In this document: one piece after another, positions 10,601 to 18,798 of the stretch
Position numbering within the stretch: the stretch's first letter is position 1
Layout: the number at the start of each line of letters is the position of its first letter
NCBI GenBank assembly: GCA_015060335.1
Contig: SUYR01000010.1
Span: 21,604 to 85,603, forward strand
Source of the DNA: Bacteroidales bacterium
Lineage (GTDB): Bacteria > Bacteroidota > Bacteroidia > Bacteroidales > UBA932
Reading direction: 5' to 3'
DNA: 64,000 bases
Made by a program: the position numbers and the translations under genes
Notes under the pieces: generated by a model
Seen by the model: only the letters and a program-made list of their open reading frames with translations
Told to the model about the DNA's origin: nothing
The model's database searches: none

Positions 10601-11000
10601 TGACAAGAGCAGACGCACCGATGATAGGCTCACCAGTACGGTCAACTATCTTTCCCGATACTGTAACTTCAGGACTTTCCTTCGGTTGAGGCGTCACGAC
10701 AATCTTGTCGTTTACCAAAGTGTAACGGAGATCTGCCTTGGAAAGCTCAGAGACAAGCAAAGATGCAAGGTCGGCATTGGTCACCTTCACCGTAACAGAA
10801 GGTTTACCCTCCAATTCCGAATCCCTGTAAGAAAAACGATAATCTGTCTGCTGCTCAATGACATTGAAGAACTCTTTCAAAGACACATTCTTCACATCGA
10901 CGTTGACCTTTCCCTGTTGTGCGGACGCACTTAGAGAGAACAACAGAGAAAAGACAAGCATCAATACGGTGCAGCGTACTGAAATGCTGATTCTTTTCAT
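7629..11000 (-). CDS. SusC-type TonB-dependent transporter with STN domain (PUL 1)
   Basis: A 1123-residue outer-membrane receptor. Domains in order: signal peptide (cleavage near SASAQQ), STN secretin/TonB N-terminal domain (about 28-105) with the V-N-V-D-V-K-N-V-S-L-K-E-F-F start, CarboxypepD_reg beta-sandwich (about 113-190), plug with Y-I-V-D-G-V and S-I-E-V-L-K-D-A-S-A-A-I-Y-G, then a 22-stranded type barrel ending in Phe-Lys. STN domains contact a FecR-type anti-sigma factor when substrate is bound; the sigma and FecR genes directly upstream (8 bp gap to FecR) fit this signalling scheme. A run of eight G residues on the coding strand at about codon 172 is a possible slippage site. It imports an unknown oligosaccharide together with the downstream SusD. 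Confidence 0.95.
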   Translation of the reverse strand: MKRISISVRCTVLMLVFSLLFSLSASAQQGKVNVDVKNVSLKEFFNVIEQQTDYRFSYRDSELEGKPSVTVKVTNADLASLLVSELSKADLRYTLVNDKIVVTPQPKESPEVTVSGKIVDRTGEPIIGASALVKGTSRGVIADADGKFTMTVRKDDVVVFSCLGYSDQELRIGGGSNRNIEIVLEDDFEMLNEAVAVGYGTTLRKNLTTSVATIKAESVSKAANSNMSQLLMGKAAGLRANISSTQPGGNVSISIRGGGTPIYIVDGVMMPSGSLEVGNGTIETPNSINRAGLAGLNPGDIESIEVLKDASAAIYGINAANGVILITTKKGTEGAPRVTLESSYSFVRNYKYLEPLTSKEYMNFANIFSKENYLLNHEMQPYGVNEYDEGWSPVFYPDQIESATNTNWLDYILRPGHINNHSLSITGGTKYVKYYIGGNFYDQMGTVINSGMRRYTLRTNLTAQVFPFMKITTVLNINSNDFVNSNADGGGAGGVGKDALQSALMFPPNYSVYDAEGNYMRYRSTANPAEMSMFNDNTKSTGWYTNIVADINLYKDILTLRGVYGMNRESAKRSLYIPTTMLWYEVAGVSRGHIGDASRDDQTIEGMLMYKQNFADIVNIDAVLGMGVYDQSGEGLEVDYKNANDNIGPDNISAAEGPFTPTSSRWENQKRSQFARVAVDVLDRYVISGTVRRDGTDKFFPGKKYAWFPSVSAAWKISNEPFLKNVKWINLLKIRASYGVTGRDNLGTSLYGLYRNAPSYVKFDNNQINYIPYIKSGADYPDVTWEKTIMKNIGLDFHLLNNRIWGSIDFFRNDVTELLGEAPGEPLSMVGTRPVNYGHYFRSGFDATLNTVNVKAGGFTWSSMLTLTHYNMYWLERTENYDYQEYQIKDKEPMNANYYYHVIGIINEDRSNMPDSQLSLGANSQTPGYPIIEDRNKDGIIGIEDIYMDDTLPKISIGFGNTFTYKNFDLDIFLYGQFGSTRYNYAFAWANAGTLSYGPPQNSNQFAYTLWNSQTNTNGTLPGIATTKSDALPGNAGWDLGRQDASFVRVRNITFGYNLQGKYLGKVLSKRIDGIRLYVDFQNPFTFTTFSGVDPEIYIGNSSSPAGYPMTRSYSLGAKFNFK
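10477..10484 (-). repeat. G8 homopolymer inside the SusC coding sequence
   Basis: Eight consecutive C on the plus strand (G on the coding strand) encode part of an I-G-G-G-S segment at the end of the CarboxypepD_reg domain. The frame is intact here. Gain or loss of one base would stop the receptor early, so the tract is a potential on/off switch; no variation can be seen in a single sequence. Confidence 0.6.
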
Positions 11001-11008
11001 ATTTCAGG

Positions 11009-11965
11009 TTAGTTATTATGTGTTATTTTTATTTGGTTGTCGTCTATCTGATAGTCAAAACCATAGTGCATCTTCAAGACATCAAGAATATCTGTAATAT
11101 TTCTGTCCTTGAAGGTACCTGTATATATGTCAGACAGAGATATGCCGTCTGTACACTCTATCTGCACACCGAAACGTCTTTCAAGTTTGTCTATCACCCG
11201 GTAAAGAGGCTCATGCATGAATACCATGGTCTTCTTCAGCCACGCCGTCTCCACTTCATTATCCGTCATCATCAGATTCATTCTGCCGGTGCAACGATCA
11301 ATGCATACCTTCTCATTAGGAGAAACTTTCAGGATGGAATCTCCACTGCGAAGACTCACGCTACCCTCCACCAGAGACATTTCGGAAAAATCAGAGTCCG
11401 GATAAGCATAGACATTGAATTTAGTACCATGAACAATGACTTCCATCCCCTGAGCCTTGACAACGAACTGCTTTTCTGAATCCTTGGCTACATCAAAAAA
11501 AGCTTCTCCTTCTATTTTCACGACTCTATCAGAGACACCGAAATCGGAACCGTAACTAAGATATGACCTCGCATTAAGTTTTACCGTCGAACCGTCAGGA
11601 AGACTGACAACAGAAGTACCTTCGTTACCGGATTCAAATCTTACTTCAGAGGAAGACATAAGCTTCATCTCCTTATGAATGTCTGCTACATACAAGCCGA
11701 GTCCAACACATATGAACATCAGTACAGATGCAGCAATCCCCATGTACACATGTATGCGGGACGGCTTTTTCTCTGTCCTGATTATAGGGTAAAGCGCATC
11801 TTTCTTTGACTTTGTCAACGGATACGGTGAAGAAAACTCGCTCCATTCCTGCTCCAGCAACGCACCAAGCTCGTTGTCAGAAATCTGTTCCATTTCCCTA
11901 GACAACAAGTCCAATTCTTCAGCAGTAATCCTGCCTTGTCTGTATTTTTCCAATAATGTACTCAT
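11009..11965 (-). CDS. FecR-family anti-sigma factor
   Basis: A 318-residue protein with a short cytoplasmic N-terminal region, one transmembrane helix at about 73-93 (IHVYMGIAASVLMF...), a periplasmic FecR domain (about 110-215, with L-P-D-G-S-T-V-K-L-N-A-R-S and E-G-E-A-F-F-D-V-A) and a C-terminal domain of the DUF4974/STN-like type that ends the protein. FecR proteins hold an ECF sigma factor inactive until the STN domain of a TonB receptor signals across the periplasm. Position between the sigma gene (55 bp gap) and the STN-type SusC (8 bp gap) supports this partner set. Confidence 0.93.
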   Translation of the reverse strand: MSTLLEKYRQGRITAEELDLLSREMEQISDNELGALLEQEWSEFSSPYPLTKSKKDALYPIIRTEKKPSRIHVYMGIAASVLMFICVGLGLYVADIHKEMKLMSSSEVRFESGNEGTSVVSLPDGSTVKLNARSYLSYGSDFGVSDRVVKIEGEAFFDVAKDSEKQFVVKAQGMEVIVHGTKFNVYAYPDSDFSEMSLVEGSVSLRSGDSILKVSPNEKVCIDRCTGRMNLMMTDNEVETAWLKKTMVFMHEPLYRVIDKLERRFGVQIECTDGISLSDIYTGTFKDRNITDILDVLKMHYGFDYQIDDNQIKITHNN

Positions 11966-12020
11966 ACTTCTTATTATAATATCCCCGAAACCGGATTTTG
12001 TAACATATTTTTTTTGACTT

Positions 12021-12554
12021 TTATAACAGGCTCAAGAGTTTTTCTCTGATTTTACGCGTTGCTGCCGACAATTGATTACGCACTACCTGATCTGAAATGG
12101 AGAGCATCTGGGCAATCTCCGATGAAGACAAGCCGTCCTCCCGGCTGAGCTGCCAGATCTCCCTCTGCCGAGGTGGGAGGTCCTCCTTTGCCAGTTTCAA
12201 AGTCCTGACGTACAGATCATAGTCGCATGTCTGACGGCTCTCAACCGACAGAGAATCAACAAATTCCACATAATCCCTCATAAGAGGATTCTTCACCTGT
12301 CGTCTCAACTCTTTCAACATCTGTCTGTATGATATTGTAAACAGATAAGACTTTACGGATTTTGATTCATCGAGACGTTCCCTGTTCATCCACAGACGGA
12401 TAAAAGCATCCTGTATGATTTCATCCGTGGTATCTTCCGATTTGACATATTGAAAGACAAACCTATATAAATCATTAACGTATAATTCATACAGATGCCT
12501 GAAACTCTTTTCGCAACCAGACTTTATCTGACTGATGAGCAATTTTTCATCCAT
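12021..12554 (-). CDS. ECF RNA polymerase sigma factor, FecI-like
   Basis: A 177-residue sigma-70 family protein. Region 2 is at about 10-85, with the D-E-I-I-Q-D-A-F-I-R-L-W helix that recognises the -10 element. Region 4 is at about 120-175, with L-P-P-R-Q-R-E-I-W and the helix-turn-helix S-S-E-I-A-Q-M-L-S-I-S-D-Q-V-V-R-N. Length is normal for the family. It heads the PUL 1 gene run and is followed by its FecR anti-sigma gene. It is expected to activate its own operon on glycan sensing. A TATATTTG box lies 24 bp upstream of the start. Confidence 0.93.
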   Translation of the reverse strand: MDEKLLISQIKSGCEKSFRHLYELYVNDLYRFVFQYVKSEDTTDEIIQDAFIRLWMNRERLDESKSVKSYLFTISYRQMLKELRRQVKNPLMRDYVEFVDSLSVESRQTCDYDLYVRTLKLAKEDLPPRQREIWQLSREDGLSSSEIAQMLSISDQVVRNQLSAATRKIREKLLSLL

Positions 12555-12577
12555 TTCTCTTTTTCATTATGGTGCGG

Positions 12578-12585
12578 CAAATATA
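12578..12585 (-). promoter_or_regulatory. Putative -7 box for the ECF sigma gene
   Basis: TATATTTG on the minus strand matches the Bacteroidota -7 consensus TAnnTTTG and sits 24 bp before the sigma gene start. No clear TTTG -33 box is at the usual spacing. Confidence 0.5.
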
Positions 12586-12595
12586 CGATTTTCAT

Positions 12596-12603
12596 TAAAT
12601 TTG
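12596..12603 (+). promoter_or_regulatory. Putative -7 box for the DUF4294 gene
   Basis: TAAATTTG matches the TAnnTTTG consensus and ends 17 bp before the ATG of the divergent DUF4294 gene, implying a leader of about 10 nt. It lies back to back with the sigma gene box. Confidence 0.5.
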
Positions 12604-12620
12604 CAGAATAATATACGAAG

Positions 12621-13346
12621 ATGAAGAACTTCTGGAGAATATTTGCGGCTGTGCTGGTGCTCGGATGGGCGGCAGGAGGGACGTGTCATGCCCAGAAGGC
12701 GGGGAAGAAGGCACCGGTGAAGGTGGGGGCGACTGCGGTGTGGGGAGAAATGCCGGAAAACGAAGATAATGCTCTCAGGTATATTGTAGAGGGGAAGGAT
12801 ACCATATATGTGGACAATATCACTCCTTCGAAGGTGTATTCGAGGCTGCCGAGACAGAAGGGGCGCGAATGGAGGAAGTATTATAGACTCGTGCATAATT
12901 TCAGCAAAGCTTATCCTTATGCCCTTGTGGCAAGAAAGCTCGTGCAGGAGGCGGACAGTACGATTGCGGCCGACAATCTGAAGAGAGTGAAGAGGGACCA
13001 GTATGTAAACAAGGTGCAGAAGGAGCTGTTCGATGTGTTCGAGAGTCAGATGAGAAATATGACAGTGAGTCAGGGAGCTCTGCTGATGAAACTGATAGAT
13101 AGGGAGGTCGGAAAGTCTTCCTTCAATATAATAAAGGACTATAAGAACGGGATGGCCGCAGGATTCTGGCAGGGAATCGCCAAGATATTCGGCACAGACC
13201 TCAAGAAGCCATATGACCCGGAAGGAGAGGACAAACTCACAGAGGAACTTGTACAGATATGGGAAGCGGGAGATTTCCAGGTATTCTATTTCGCTATCTT
13301 CTGGAAGGATCCTCCGGTGCTGCCGATTCCGGAGAAATATCTGTAG
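12621..13346 (+). CDS. DUF4294 domain secreted protein
   Basis: A 241-residue protein with a signal peptide (cleavage near CHAQ). After a short linker it carries the conserved DUF4294 features: G-K-D-T-I-Y-V-D-N-I followed by W-R-K-Y-Y-R-L-V-H-N-F-S-K-A-Y-P-Y-A, and an L-I-D-R-E-V-G-K-S-S-F segment. The family is common in Bacteroidota and has no assigned function. It is a single gene, divergent from PUL 1 and convergent with the Rpn nuclease gene, so the neighbours give no functional clue. Confidence 0.85.
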   Translation: MKNFWRIFAAVLVLGWAAGGTCHAQKAGKKAPVKVGATAVWGEMPENEDNALRYIVEGKDTIYVDNITPSKVYSRLPRQKGREWRKYYRLVHNFSKAYPYALVARKLVQEADSTIAADNLKRVKRDQYVNKVQKELFDVFESQMRNMTVSQGALLMKLIDREVGKSSFNIIKDYKNGMAAGFWQGIAKIFGTDLKKPYDPEGEDKLTEELVQIWEAGDFQVFYFAIFWKDPPVLPIPEKYL

Positions 13347-13427
13347 TATTACACAGCTGTCCCTCCATACCGATGGTAATCCACCAAAGGCACAGAGAAA
13401 CAGCCACTGTCATTCAGTCATATAAGC

Positions 13428-14345
13428 CTATTTATCCTTGAAGACTTCCACTTCTTCCGGAGAAAGGTGCAATGCCCCGGCAATCACATCCAAGGACATG
13501 CCGGATTCGAGAAGTTGCCTTATTGTCTCTGCGCGGCCCTCGGCGATACCTTTTGCAAGGCCTTCTGCAAGGCCTTCTTCGATACCTTTTGCACGACCTT
13601 CGGCAAGGCCTTCTTCGATAGCAATTTTCCTCGCGTATGCCATCTGATTCCTTAAATCTCTTTCTGTTGTCATCTTTTCTATCACTTTAGAACGTGTCTG
13701 TTCATCCATATTTCTAAGTTCAGATATATGAAACATCTTCTGAAAGACACCATGGTTCAACTTTTCCGGACACTCACTCAGCCTGGACATATTCCTAAGA
13801 CAGAAGTACATTCCTTCCAATACATTTCCATCAAGTTCATCAATGCCCTTAGTGAACTTGTCCAGTTCTATGTATATAAAAGTAAGACGGTCTGTCAAAA
13901 GCGTATGGGTACTCTCTTCATACAGACGATAAACTGTCTTCACCTCAGGATTGCCAGCATTTTCCTCGATATTAAAATCAAGAATGCTTATGACATATAC
14001 CGGCCAAAACGCATACTCTGCACTTCCGGCATCAACCTGATTTCTTATCTGAAATGTCGAATAATAAATCGACCTCTCCACATAGGCCGGCTGTTTTCGT
14101 CTCTGAACCTCCACTACAATTCTGGAACCATCATCAGTCTTACAGAACATGTCATAGACAGAATTCTTTCTTCCCGGCTCCAGAGACCTCATCTCCTTAT
14201 CCATAAAATCCAGATCCACGATGTGTCTGTCCGGGATGACCTGATTCAGAAATTCAATCATCACATCCTTGCTGGACTCCTGCCCAAACACCAGTTTGAA
14301 CACCTCGTCATTCAATAAATCCGCATACTTGAAATCGTAACGCAT
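13428..14345 (-). CDS. Rpn/PD-(D/E)XK nuclease family protein
   Basis: A 305-residue protein of the family annotated as Rpn recombination-promoting nuclease/putative transposase. The N-terminal part carries the fold's catalytic pattern: Y-D-M-F-C (Asp near 64) followed by I-V-V-E-V-Q-R-R, the E-x-Q variant of the PD-(D/E)XK motif. The C-terminal third is a low-complexity helix-rich run of A-E-G and A-K-G units (about 244-271) that ends in a small helix-turn-helix-like piece (S-L-D-V-I-A-G-A-L-H-L-S-P-E-E-V). Such proteins are often multicopy; there are no terminal inverted repeats nearby, so it is not shown to be mobile by itself. A short inverted repeat (14373-14386) lies in its leader. Confidence 0.85.
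   Translation of the reverse strand: MRYDFKYADLLNDEVFKLVFGQESSKDVMIEFLNQVIPDRHIVDLDFMDKEMRSLEPGRKNSVYDMFCKTDDGSRIVVEVQRRKQPAYVERSIYYSTFQIRNQVDAGSAEYAFWPVYVISILDFNIEENAGNPEVKTVYRLYEESTHTLLTDRLTFIYIELDKFTKGIDELDGNVLEGMYFCLRNMSRLSECPEKLNHGVFQKMFHISELRNMDEQTRSKVIEKMTTERDLRNQMAYARKIAIEEGLAEGRAKGIEEGLAEGLAKGIAEGRAETIRQLLESGMSLDVIAGALHLSPEEVEVFKDK
13531..13614 (-). repeat. 12-bp imperfect tandem repeat in the Rpn gene
   Basis: About seven units of 12 bp; the unit GCAAGGCCTTCT (plus strand) occurs three times exactly and the others differ by a few bases. Each encodes four residues of an Ala-Glu-Gly type. The multiple-of-three length keeps the frame when copies are gained or lost. Confidence 0.8.
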
Positions 14346-14632
14346 AATTTTTAATTTAAGAAGTTAAACAAAAGCCGAATACGGCTACCAATTAAAAAGT
14401 TATGCTTCCGATTGTTTTCTCCCCTTGCATCGCAAATTTGCGAAAAAATCAAGAGCAATCATATAGGGGCGATGACGATTTTTTCTTTTTTTTATGTTTT
14501 TACAACGTTTTTTGCAAAAATGTGGTGAAAACAAAATTTGAAACATATTTATTATGCTATCGGGAAACATTAATGTTTGCAGATTTTTAGCAATATTTCC
14601 GGCAAAGGGGTCAATTTTTCAAAAAGAAATTT

Positions 14633-14640
14633 TATTTTTG
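14633..14640 (+). promoter_or_regulatory. Putative -7 box for the polyamine operon
   Basis: TATTTTTG matches TAnnTTTG. Transcription from here would start near 14647 and give a leader of about 100 nt that contains the hairpin below. The -33 region is only T-rich, with no clear TTTG. Confidence 0.45.
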
Positions 14641-14652
14641 TCCCTGATATGC

Positions 14653-14692
14653 AAAAGCGATTGTGAGTCGAGAGCGACTTATGACCGCTTTT
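14653..14692 (+). promoter_or_regulatory. Long leader hairpin upstream of the polyamine operon
   Basis: The arms AAAAGCG (14653-14659) and CGCTTTT (14686-14692) enclose a further paired stretch ending in AGTCG-AGAG-CGACT. Pairing position by position gives an 18-bp stem with one A-C mismatch, a few G-U pairs and a 4-nt AGAG loop. It lies wholly inside the predicted leader, 57 bp before the first ATG. No T-run follows, so it is not a simple terminator. It could be a protein-binding or ligand-responsive RNA element; that is inference. Confidence 0.6.
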
Positions 14693-14749
14693 CATGATAT
14701 AAAAGTCTAACTTCAAACACCTTTTATGGATTTTACCGCTTATCAGTAA

Positions 14750-15814
14750 ATGAGGAAACTGTTTGTCTTTTTGGGGATTGTCATGATGACAGTCGGCTCT
14801 GCAGTCAGTGCGCAGGAAGTTGATAGTACAGCGCCATTGCAGAAGTCATCCTGGGGGGATGCAAATGAAACGGATATAGCAGATTATATCCCGGACATCA
14901 TTTTGGACACACGCTCCGGTTATGCCTGCAGTCTGGCAGATGGAGCCGGCGAGTTCGGTGCGACGGGACTTTATCTGGACATAAACGGTAAAATCAGTCC
15001 GAGGCTGTCATACAGCTTCAATCATATAATCGCCGCGAATTATCTTGACGCCGTCGGTTTTGATGCCACACAATGGCTGAATCTCACTTATTCTATCGGA
15101 AGTTTCGACCTTACTGCCGGAAAGTTGTCCACAAACATGGGTAACTTCGAGTATGATGCGGATGTGCTTGATGCATATTTTGACCTGAACTCGATGGTTT
15201 ATAACATGCTGGACTGCTACCAGTGGGGACTTCAGGCTACATGGAATCATAGCGACTCTCATTCTGTGGCATTCCAGTTCACGAATTCTCCGCTTGCTAC
15301 GGGAAGTAACCAGTTTGCCTACAATCTTTCATGGCGTGGCGAATGGGAGCACTATATGCCATATTGGTCTGTCAATCTCTGGCAGCACGATGCCGGAAGA
15401 TATATGAAAGGTCTGAATCTGGGAAACCGTCTCAATTTCGGAGGATTCTCATGCGATCTGGAGTATATGGTCAGGGCAACAGATATGAAACGTTTCGGCA
15501 AGGATGATTTCAACCTTATCCTTGCACCGTCATACTCGTTCGGAGAATGGGTGAGGATATTCGGAAAATTCGGTTGGGAACGTACTGCAGCCGACCTTCC
15601 TTACGACCTTGCATATGAAGAATACAAGGGTGGAGATTATCTTTATTACGGTGGAGGTGTAGAATACTTTCCTTTCAAGGAAAACCGCGATATAAGACTG
15701 CATGCGTTCTGGGCGCTCAACAACTACGGCGACAATATTCTGAATATCGGTCTGCGCTGGAAGATAGACGCGACATCCATTATCAAACGCATGTTCGGAT
15801 GCAAAGAACTATAA
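14750..15814 (+). CDS. Outer-membrane beta-barrel porin-like protein
   Basis: A 354-residue protein with a clear signal peptide ([22 protein letters not shown]) and a chain of alternating amphipathic strands rich in Tyr, Trp and Gly, resembling phosphate-selective porin (OprO/OprP-like) and TorF-type barrels in outline. The C-terminus does not end in Phe or Tyr (it ends KEL). It is the first gene of the run and potA follows after 11 bp, so it is probably the outer-membrane channel that brings polyamines to the PotABCD system. The specificity is inferred only from the operon. Confidence 0.65.
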   Translation: MRKLFVFLGIVMMTVGSAVSAQEVDSTAPLQKSSWGDANETDIADYIPDIILDTRSGYACSLADGAGEFGATGLYLDINGKISPRLSYSFNHIIAANYLDAVGFDATQWLNLTYSIGSFDLTAGKLSTNMGNFEYDADVLDAYFDLNSMVYNMLDCYQWGLQATWNHSDSHSVAFQFTNSPLATGSNQFAYNLSWRGEWEHYMPYWSVNLWQHDAGRYMKGLNLGNRLNFGGFSCDLEYMVRATDMKRFGKDDFNLILAPSYSFGEWVRIFGKFGWERTAADLPYDLAYEEYKGGDYLYYGGGVEYFPFKENRDIRLHAFWALNNYGDNILNIGLRWKIDATSIIKRMFGCKEL

Positions 15815-15825
15815 ATATCAGGATC

Positions 15826-17214
15826 ATGAAAAAGAGCGACAACATCATAGAAATAAAGAATGTAACGAAGAGCTTCGGCGAGAAATGCATACTCAACAAC
15901 GTCAGCATATCTGTAAAGCAAGGAGAGTTCCTTACTCTTCTGGGCCCTTCAGGATGCGGAAAGACCACTCTGCTGCGTATGATAGCGGGGTTCGGGTCTC
16001 CGGATTCAGGAGAAATCCTTATCAACGGGACTGATATCACTGACATGCCGCCTCATGAGCGTCCGGTGAATACCGTATTCCAGAGATACGCCCTCTTCCC
16101 ACATCTTGACGTGTACGAGAACATTGCCTTCGGACTGAAGCTGCAGAAGGTACCTGAGGCAGAGATCGACAAGAGAGTACGCAGAGTACTGAAGATGGTG
16201 AGCATGACCGACTATGAGGACAGGGACGTGGAATCTCTTTCAGGAGGCCAGCAGCAGCGCGTAGCCATTGCCAGGGCTATCGTGAACCAGCCTAAGGTAC
16301 TTCTTCTGGACGAGCCACTGTCGGCACTTGACCTGAAGATGCGCAAGGATATGCAGATCGAGCTCAAGGAAATGCATAAGAAACTCGGCATCACATTCAT
16401 CTACGTGACTCACGACCAGGAAGAAGCTCTGACTCTTTCAGACACTATAGTTGTGCTTGACGACGGTAATATCCGTCAGATAGGTACACCGACAGACATA
16501 TACAACGAGCCTCAGAACGCATTTGTGGCAGATTTCATCGGGGAGTCCAATATCCTCAACGGAAAGATGATAAAGGACCGTCTTGTGGAATTTGCCGGAC
16601 ATGAGTTCGAGTGTGTGGATGAAGGATTCGGCGAAAATGTGGATGTGGACGTTGTCGTTCGCCCAGAGGACATATACATCACCAACAAGCTGGAAAGCGC
16701 ACAATTTTCAGCCAAAGTGAAATCGTGCACCTTCAAGGGCGTGCATTATGAAATGTTCGTGGACACCGACAAGGGTTATGAACTGATGATCCAGGACTAT
16801 AACGCATTCGAACCGGAATCCGAAGTAGGACTCATCATACGTCCTGCCGACATCCAGGTCATGCACAAGGAAAGAAGCATGAACACCTTCGAGGGAGAAA
16901 TGGTCTCGGAAGACAGCGTAAAATTCCTCGGCGCAGAATGGAAATGCGAACCTCAGAGCGGTCTGGAGGCAGGAGACAAGGTGAAGGTGGAGGTCAACTT
17001 CTCCAAAGTCGATCTGATAGACCATCCTGAAGACGGAAATATCGAAGGAGAGGTATATTTCCTCCTTTACAAGGGAGACCACTACCATCTGACTGTCAGG
17101 ACCGAGCACAGGGAATATATCTGGATCGACACGAACGACATATGGGACAAGGGAGACCTTGTAGGTGTTAACATAGCCCCTAAGGACATTAAGATCATCA
17201 AGTGCAATGACTAA
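15826..17214 (+). CDS. potA: Spermidine/putrescine ABC transporter ATPase
   Basis: The start is placed at ATG 15826 ([12 protein letters not shown]), 11 bp after the porin stop; an ATG at 15799 would add nine residues overlapping that gene. The 462-residue product has Walker A G-P-S-G-C-G-K-T (40-47), signature L-S-G-G-Q-Q-Q-R (from 138), Walker B with D162-E163 and the switch T-H-D. The ABC part is followed by an unusually long C-terminal region with two copies of a TOBE-like block (ending [12 protein letters not shown] and [12 protein letters not shown]), about 90 residues more than E. coli PotA (378). It energises polyamine import at the inner membrane. It overlaps potB by 8 bp. Confidence 0.93.
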   Translation: MKKSDNIIEIKNVTKSFGEKCILNNVSISVKQGEFLTLLGPSGCGKTTLLRMIAGFGSPDSGEILINGTDITDMPPHERPVNTVFQRYALFPHLDVYENIAFGLKLQKVPEAEIDKRVRRVLKMVSMTDYEDRDVESLSGGQQQRVAIARAIVNQPKVLLLDEPLSALDLKMRKDMQIELKEMHKKLGITFIYVTHDQEEALTLSDTIVVLDDGNIRQIGTPTDIYNEPQNAFVADFIGESNILNGKMIKDRLVEFAGHEFECVDEGFGENVDVDVVVRPEDIYITNKLESAQFSAKVKSCTFKGVHYEMFVDTDKGYELMIQDYNAFEPESEVGLIIRPADIQVMHKERSMNTFEGEMVSEDSVKFLGAEWKCEPQSGLEAGDKVKVEVNFSKVDLIDHPEDGNIEGEVYFLLYKGDHYHLTVRTEHREYIWIDTNDIWDKGDLVGVNIAPKDIKIIKCND

Positions 17215-17974
17215 AAGAAGTACCTGGGCACTGCCCTATGCAATATTTCTGGTGCTGTTTGTAGCGCTACCGCTTCTGCTGATCATGTTCTATGCATTCA
17301 GGGACGGAAGCGGACACTTCACGTTGGCCAACTTCACCAAATTCTTCACAGACAAGGATGCTATAGAAACATTCGCATTGTCGTTGGAAGTGGCTATCGA
17401 GAACACCGCTCTCTGCATTTTGCTCGGATACCCTGCTGCCTGGATCCTTGCAAACAAAAAGCTGAACAAAAGTGCTGTCACAATAGTGCTCTTCATCATG
17501 CCGATGTGGATAAACGCCCTCATGAGGACGCTTGCCACTGCGGAGCTGTTCCATATGCTTGGATTCCAACTCGGCAAGGGAACTCTGATCGTGGGTATGG
17601 TATATGACTATCTGCCATTCATGATATATCCTATTTATAATATCCTGGAAAAGATGGACAAGTCATATGCAGAGGCCGCCTCTGATCTGGGAGCAACACC
17701 TTGGCAGGTTTTCTGGAAAGTACAGGTACCTCTTTCGATGCCAGGAGTCGTGAGCGGAATCATGATGGTGTTCATGCCGACCGTAAGCACATTCGCAATA
17801 TCTGAATTCCTGACCAACAACAAGATAAAGCTTTTCGGTACCATCATCCAGGAAAACATCAATTCCGGAATGTGGAACTACGGTGCGGCACTCTCTCTGG
17901 TGATGCTCATCATCATCGGTATCACAAGCCTGCTTCAGGACGACAAGAAGGAACTTAACGAAGGGAGGGTGTAA
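17207..17974 (+). CDS. potB: Spermidine/putrescine ABC permease PotB
   Basis: A 255-residue integral membrane protein with about six hydrophobic helices, starting in a leader of the [18 protein letters not shown] type. It has the BPD_transp_1 EAA motif [17 protein letters not shown], the loop that contacts PotA. Its start overlaps the end of potA by 8 bp, indicating translational coupling. With PotC it forms the membrane channel. Confidence 0.93.
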   Translation: MTKRSTWALPYAIFLVLFVALPLLLIMFYAFRDGSGHFTLANFTKFFTDKDAIETFALSLEVAIENTALCILLGYPAAWILANKKLNKSAVTIVLFIMPMWINALMRTLATAELFHMLGFQLGKGTLIVGMVYDYLPFMIYPIYNILEKMDKSYAEAASDLGATPWQVFWKVQVPLSMPGVVSGIMMVFMPTVSTFAISEFLTNNKIKLFGTIIQENINSGMWNYGAALSLVMLIIIGITSLLQDDKKELNEGRV

Positions 17975-17977
17975 GGT

Positions 17978-18781
17978 ATGAAGAGATTTTTTGCACAATG
18001 CTACATCTGGCTGCTCCTGATAGTGCTCTACGCTCCTATCGCGTTCATTGCAGTCTTTTCGTTCACTGAAAGCAAGGTTCTCGGCAACTGGACCGGCTTC
18101 TCTACAAAGCTGTACGCAAACCTGTTCACAGGAGACATGCAGGGATCAGGATCGCTGATGTCGGCCATCCAGAATACGCTTCTCATCGCTCTCGTGGCAG
18201 CTTCCGTATCGACACTTCTGGGAACAATCGCAGCAATCGGCATACATAACATGAAAGGTCGCGGCAAGCAGGCGGTGACCTTCCTCAACAACATCCCGAT
18301 GCTCAATCCGGACATCATCACCGGTGTATCTCTGTTCCTGCTCTTTGTCTTCCTGCATGTCAGTCAGGGATATACAACGGTCATTCTGGCACATATCACC
18401 TTCTGTACCCCATATGTGGTGCTGAGCGTGCTTCCGAAGCTGACGCAGATGAATCCGAACATATATGAAGCAGCCCTGGACCTTGGAGCGACTCCGTTCC
18501 AGGCACTCAGAAAGGTGCTTCTGCCGCTGCTTAAGCCGGGTATGATCTCGGGTTTCATACTTGCATTCACCATGTCACTGGACGATTTCGCAGTCACGTT
18601 CTTCACAAGAGGAACCATCGGTCTGGATACTCTCTCGACATACATCTATACCGACGCCCGCAAGGGAGGACTTACTCCGGAGCTCCGTCCTATGATCACG
18701 ATTCTGTTCCTCGGCATATTGGCTCTGCTGATTGTCATCAATCTCAGAAAGGCACGTGCCGCTGAAAAGGCCGCGAAATAA
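17978..18781 (+). CDS. potC: Spermidine/putrescine ABC permease PotC
   Basis: A 267-residue membrane protein with six hydrophobic helices and the EAA loop E-A-A-L-D-L-G-A-T-P-F-Q-A-L-R-K-V. The motif S-L-D-D-F-A-V-T-F-F near 205 is typical of PotC. It follows potB after 3 bp. It pairs with PotB to form the permease. Confidence 0.93.
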   Translation: MKRFFAQCYIWLLLIVLYAPIAFIAVFSFTESKVLGNWTGFSTKLYANLFTGDMQGSGSLMSAIQNTLLIALVAASVSTLLGTIAAIGIHNMKGRGKQAVTFLNNIPMLNPDIITGVSLFLLFVFLHVSQGYTTVILAHITFCTPYVVLSVLPKLTQMNPNIYEAALDLGATPFQALRKVLLPLLKPGMISGFILAFTMSLDDFAVTFFTRGTIGLDTLSTYIYTDARKGGLTPELRPMITILFLGILALLIVINLRKARAAEKAAK

Positions 18782-18798
18782 TCCTTAGAATTTTCAAG

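Larger units (their letters stand above)
14346..14749. other. AT-rich intergenic region between Rpn gene and polyamine operon
   Basis: This is a 404-bp divergent spacer. It holds a small inverted repeat (AGCCG-4-CGGCT, 14373-14386) near the Rpn gene, a promoter-like box at 14633-14640 and the leader hairpin at 14653-14692. The 62-codon frame at 14402-14590 has no signal, motif or start context and I do not regard it as a gene. Confidence 0.7.

Noticed and set aside
13531..13614. Possible CRISPR-like repeats
   Set aside because: 12-bp units without spacers inside a coding gene; no repeat-spacer pattern exists anywhere in the window.
13428..14345. Complete insertion sequence around the Rpn gene
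   Set aside because: No terminal inverted repeats or target duplications are visible; only the nuclease gene is supported.
14373..14386. Attenuator before the Rpn gene
   Set aside because: The stem is only 5 bp with a short T-run; too weak to call.
14402..14590. 62-codon frame in the spacer before the polyamine operon
   Set aside because: Phe-rich AT-driven composition, no start context, no motif.
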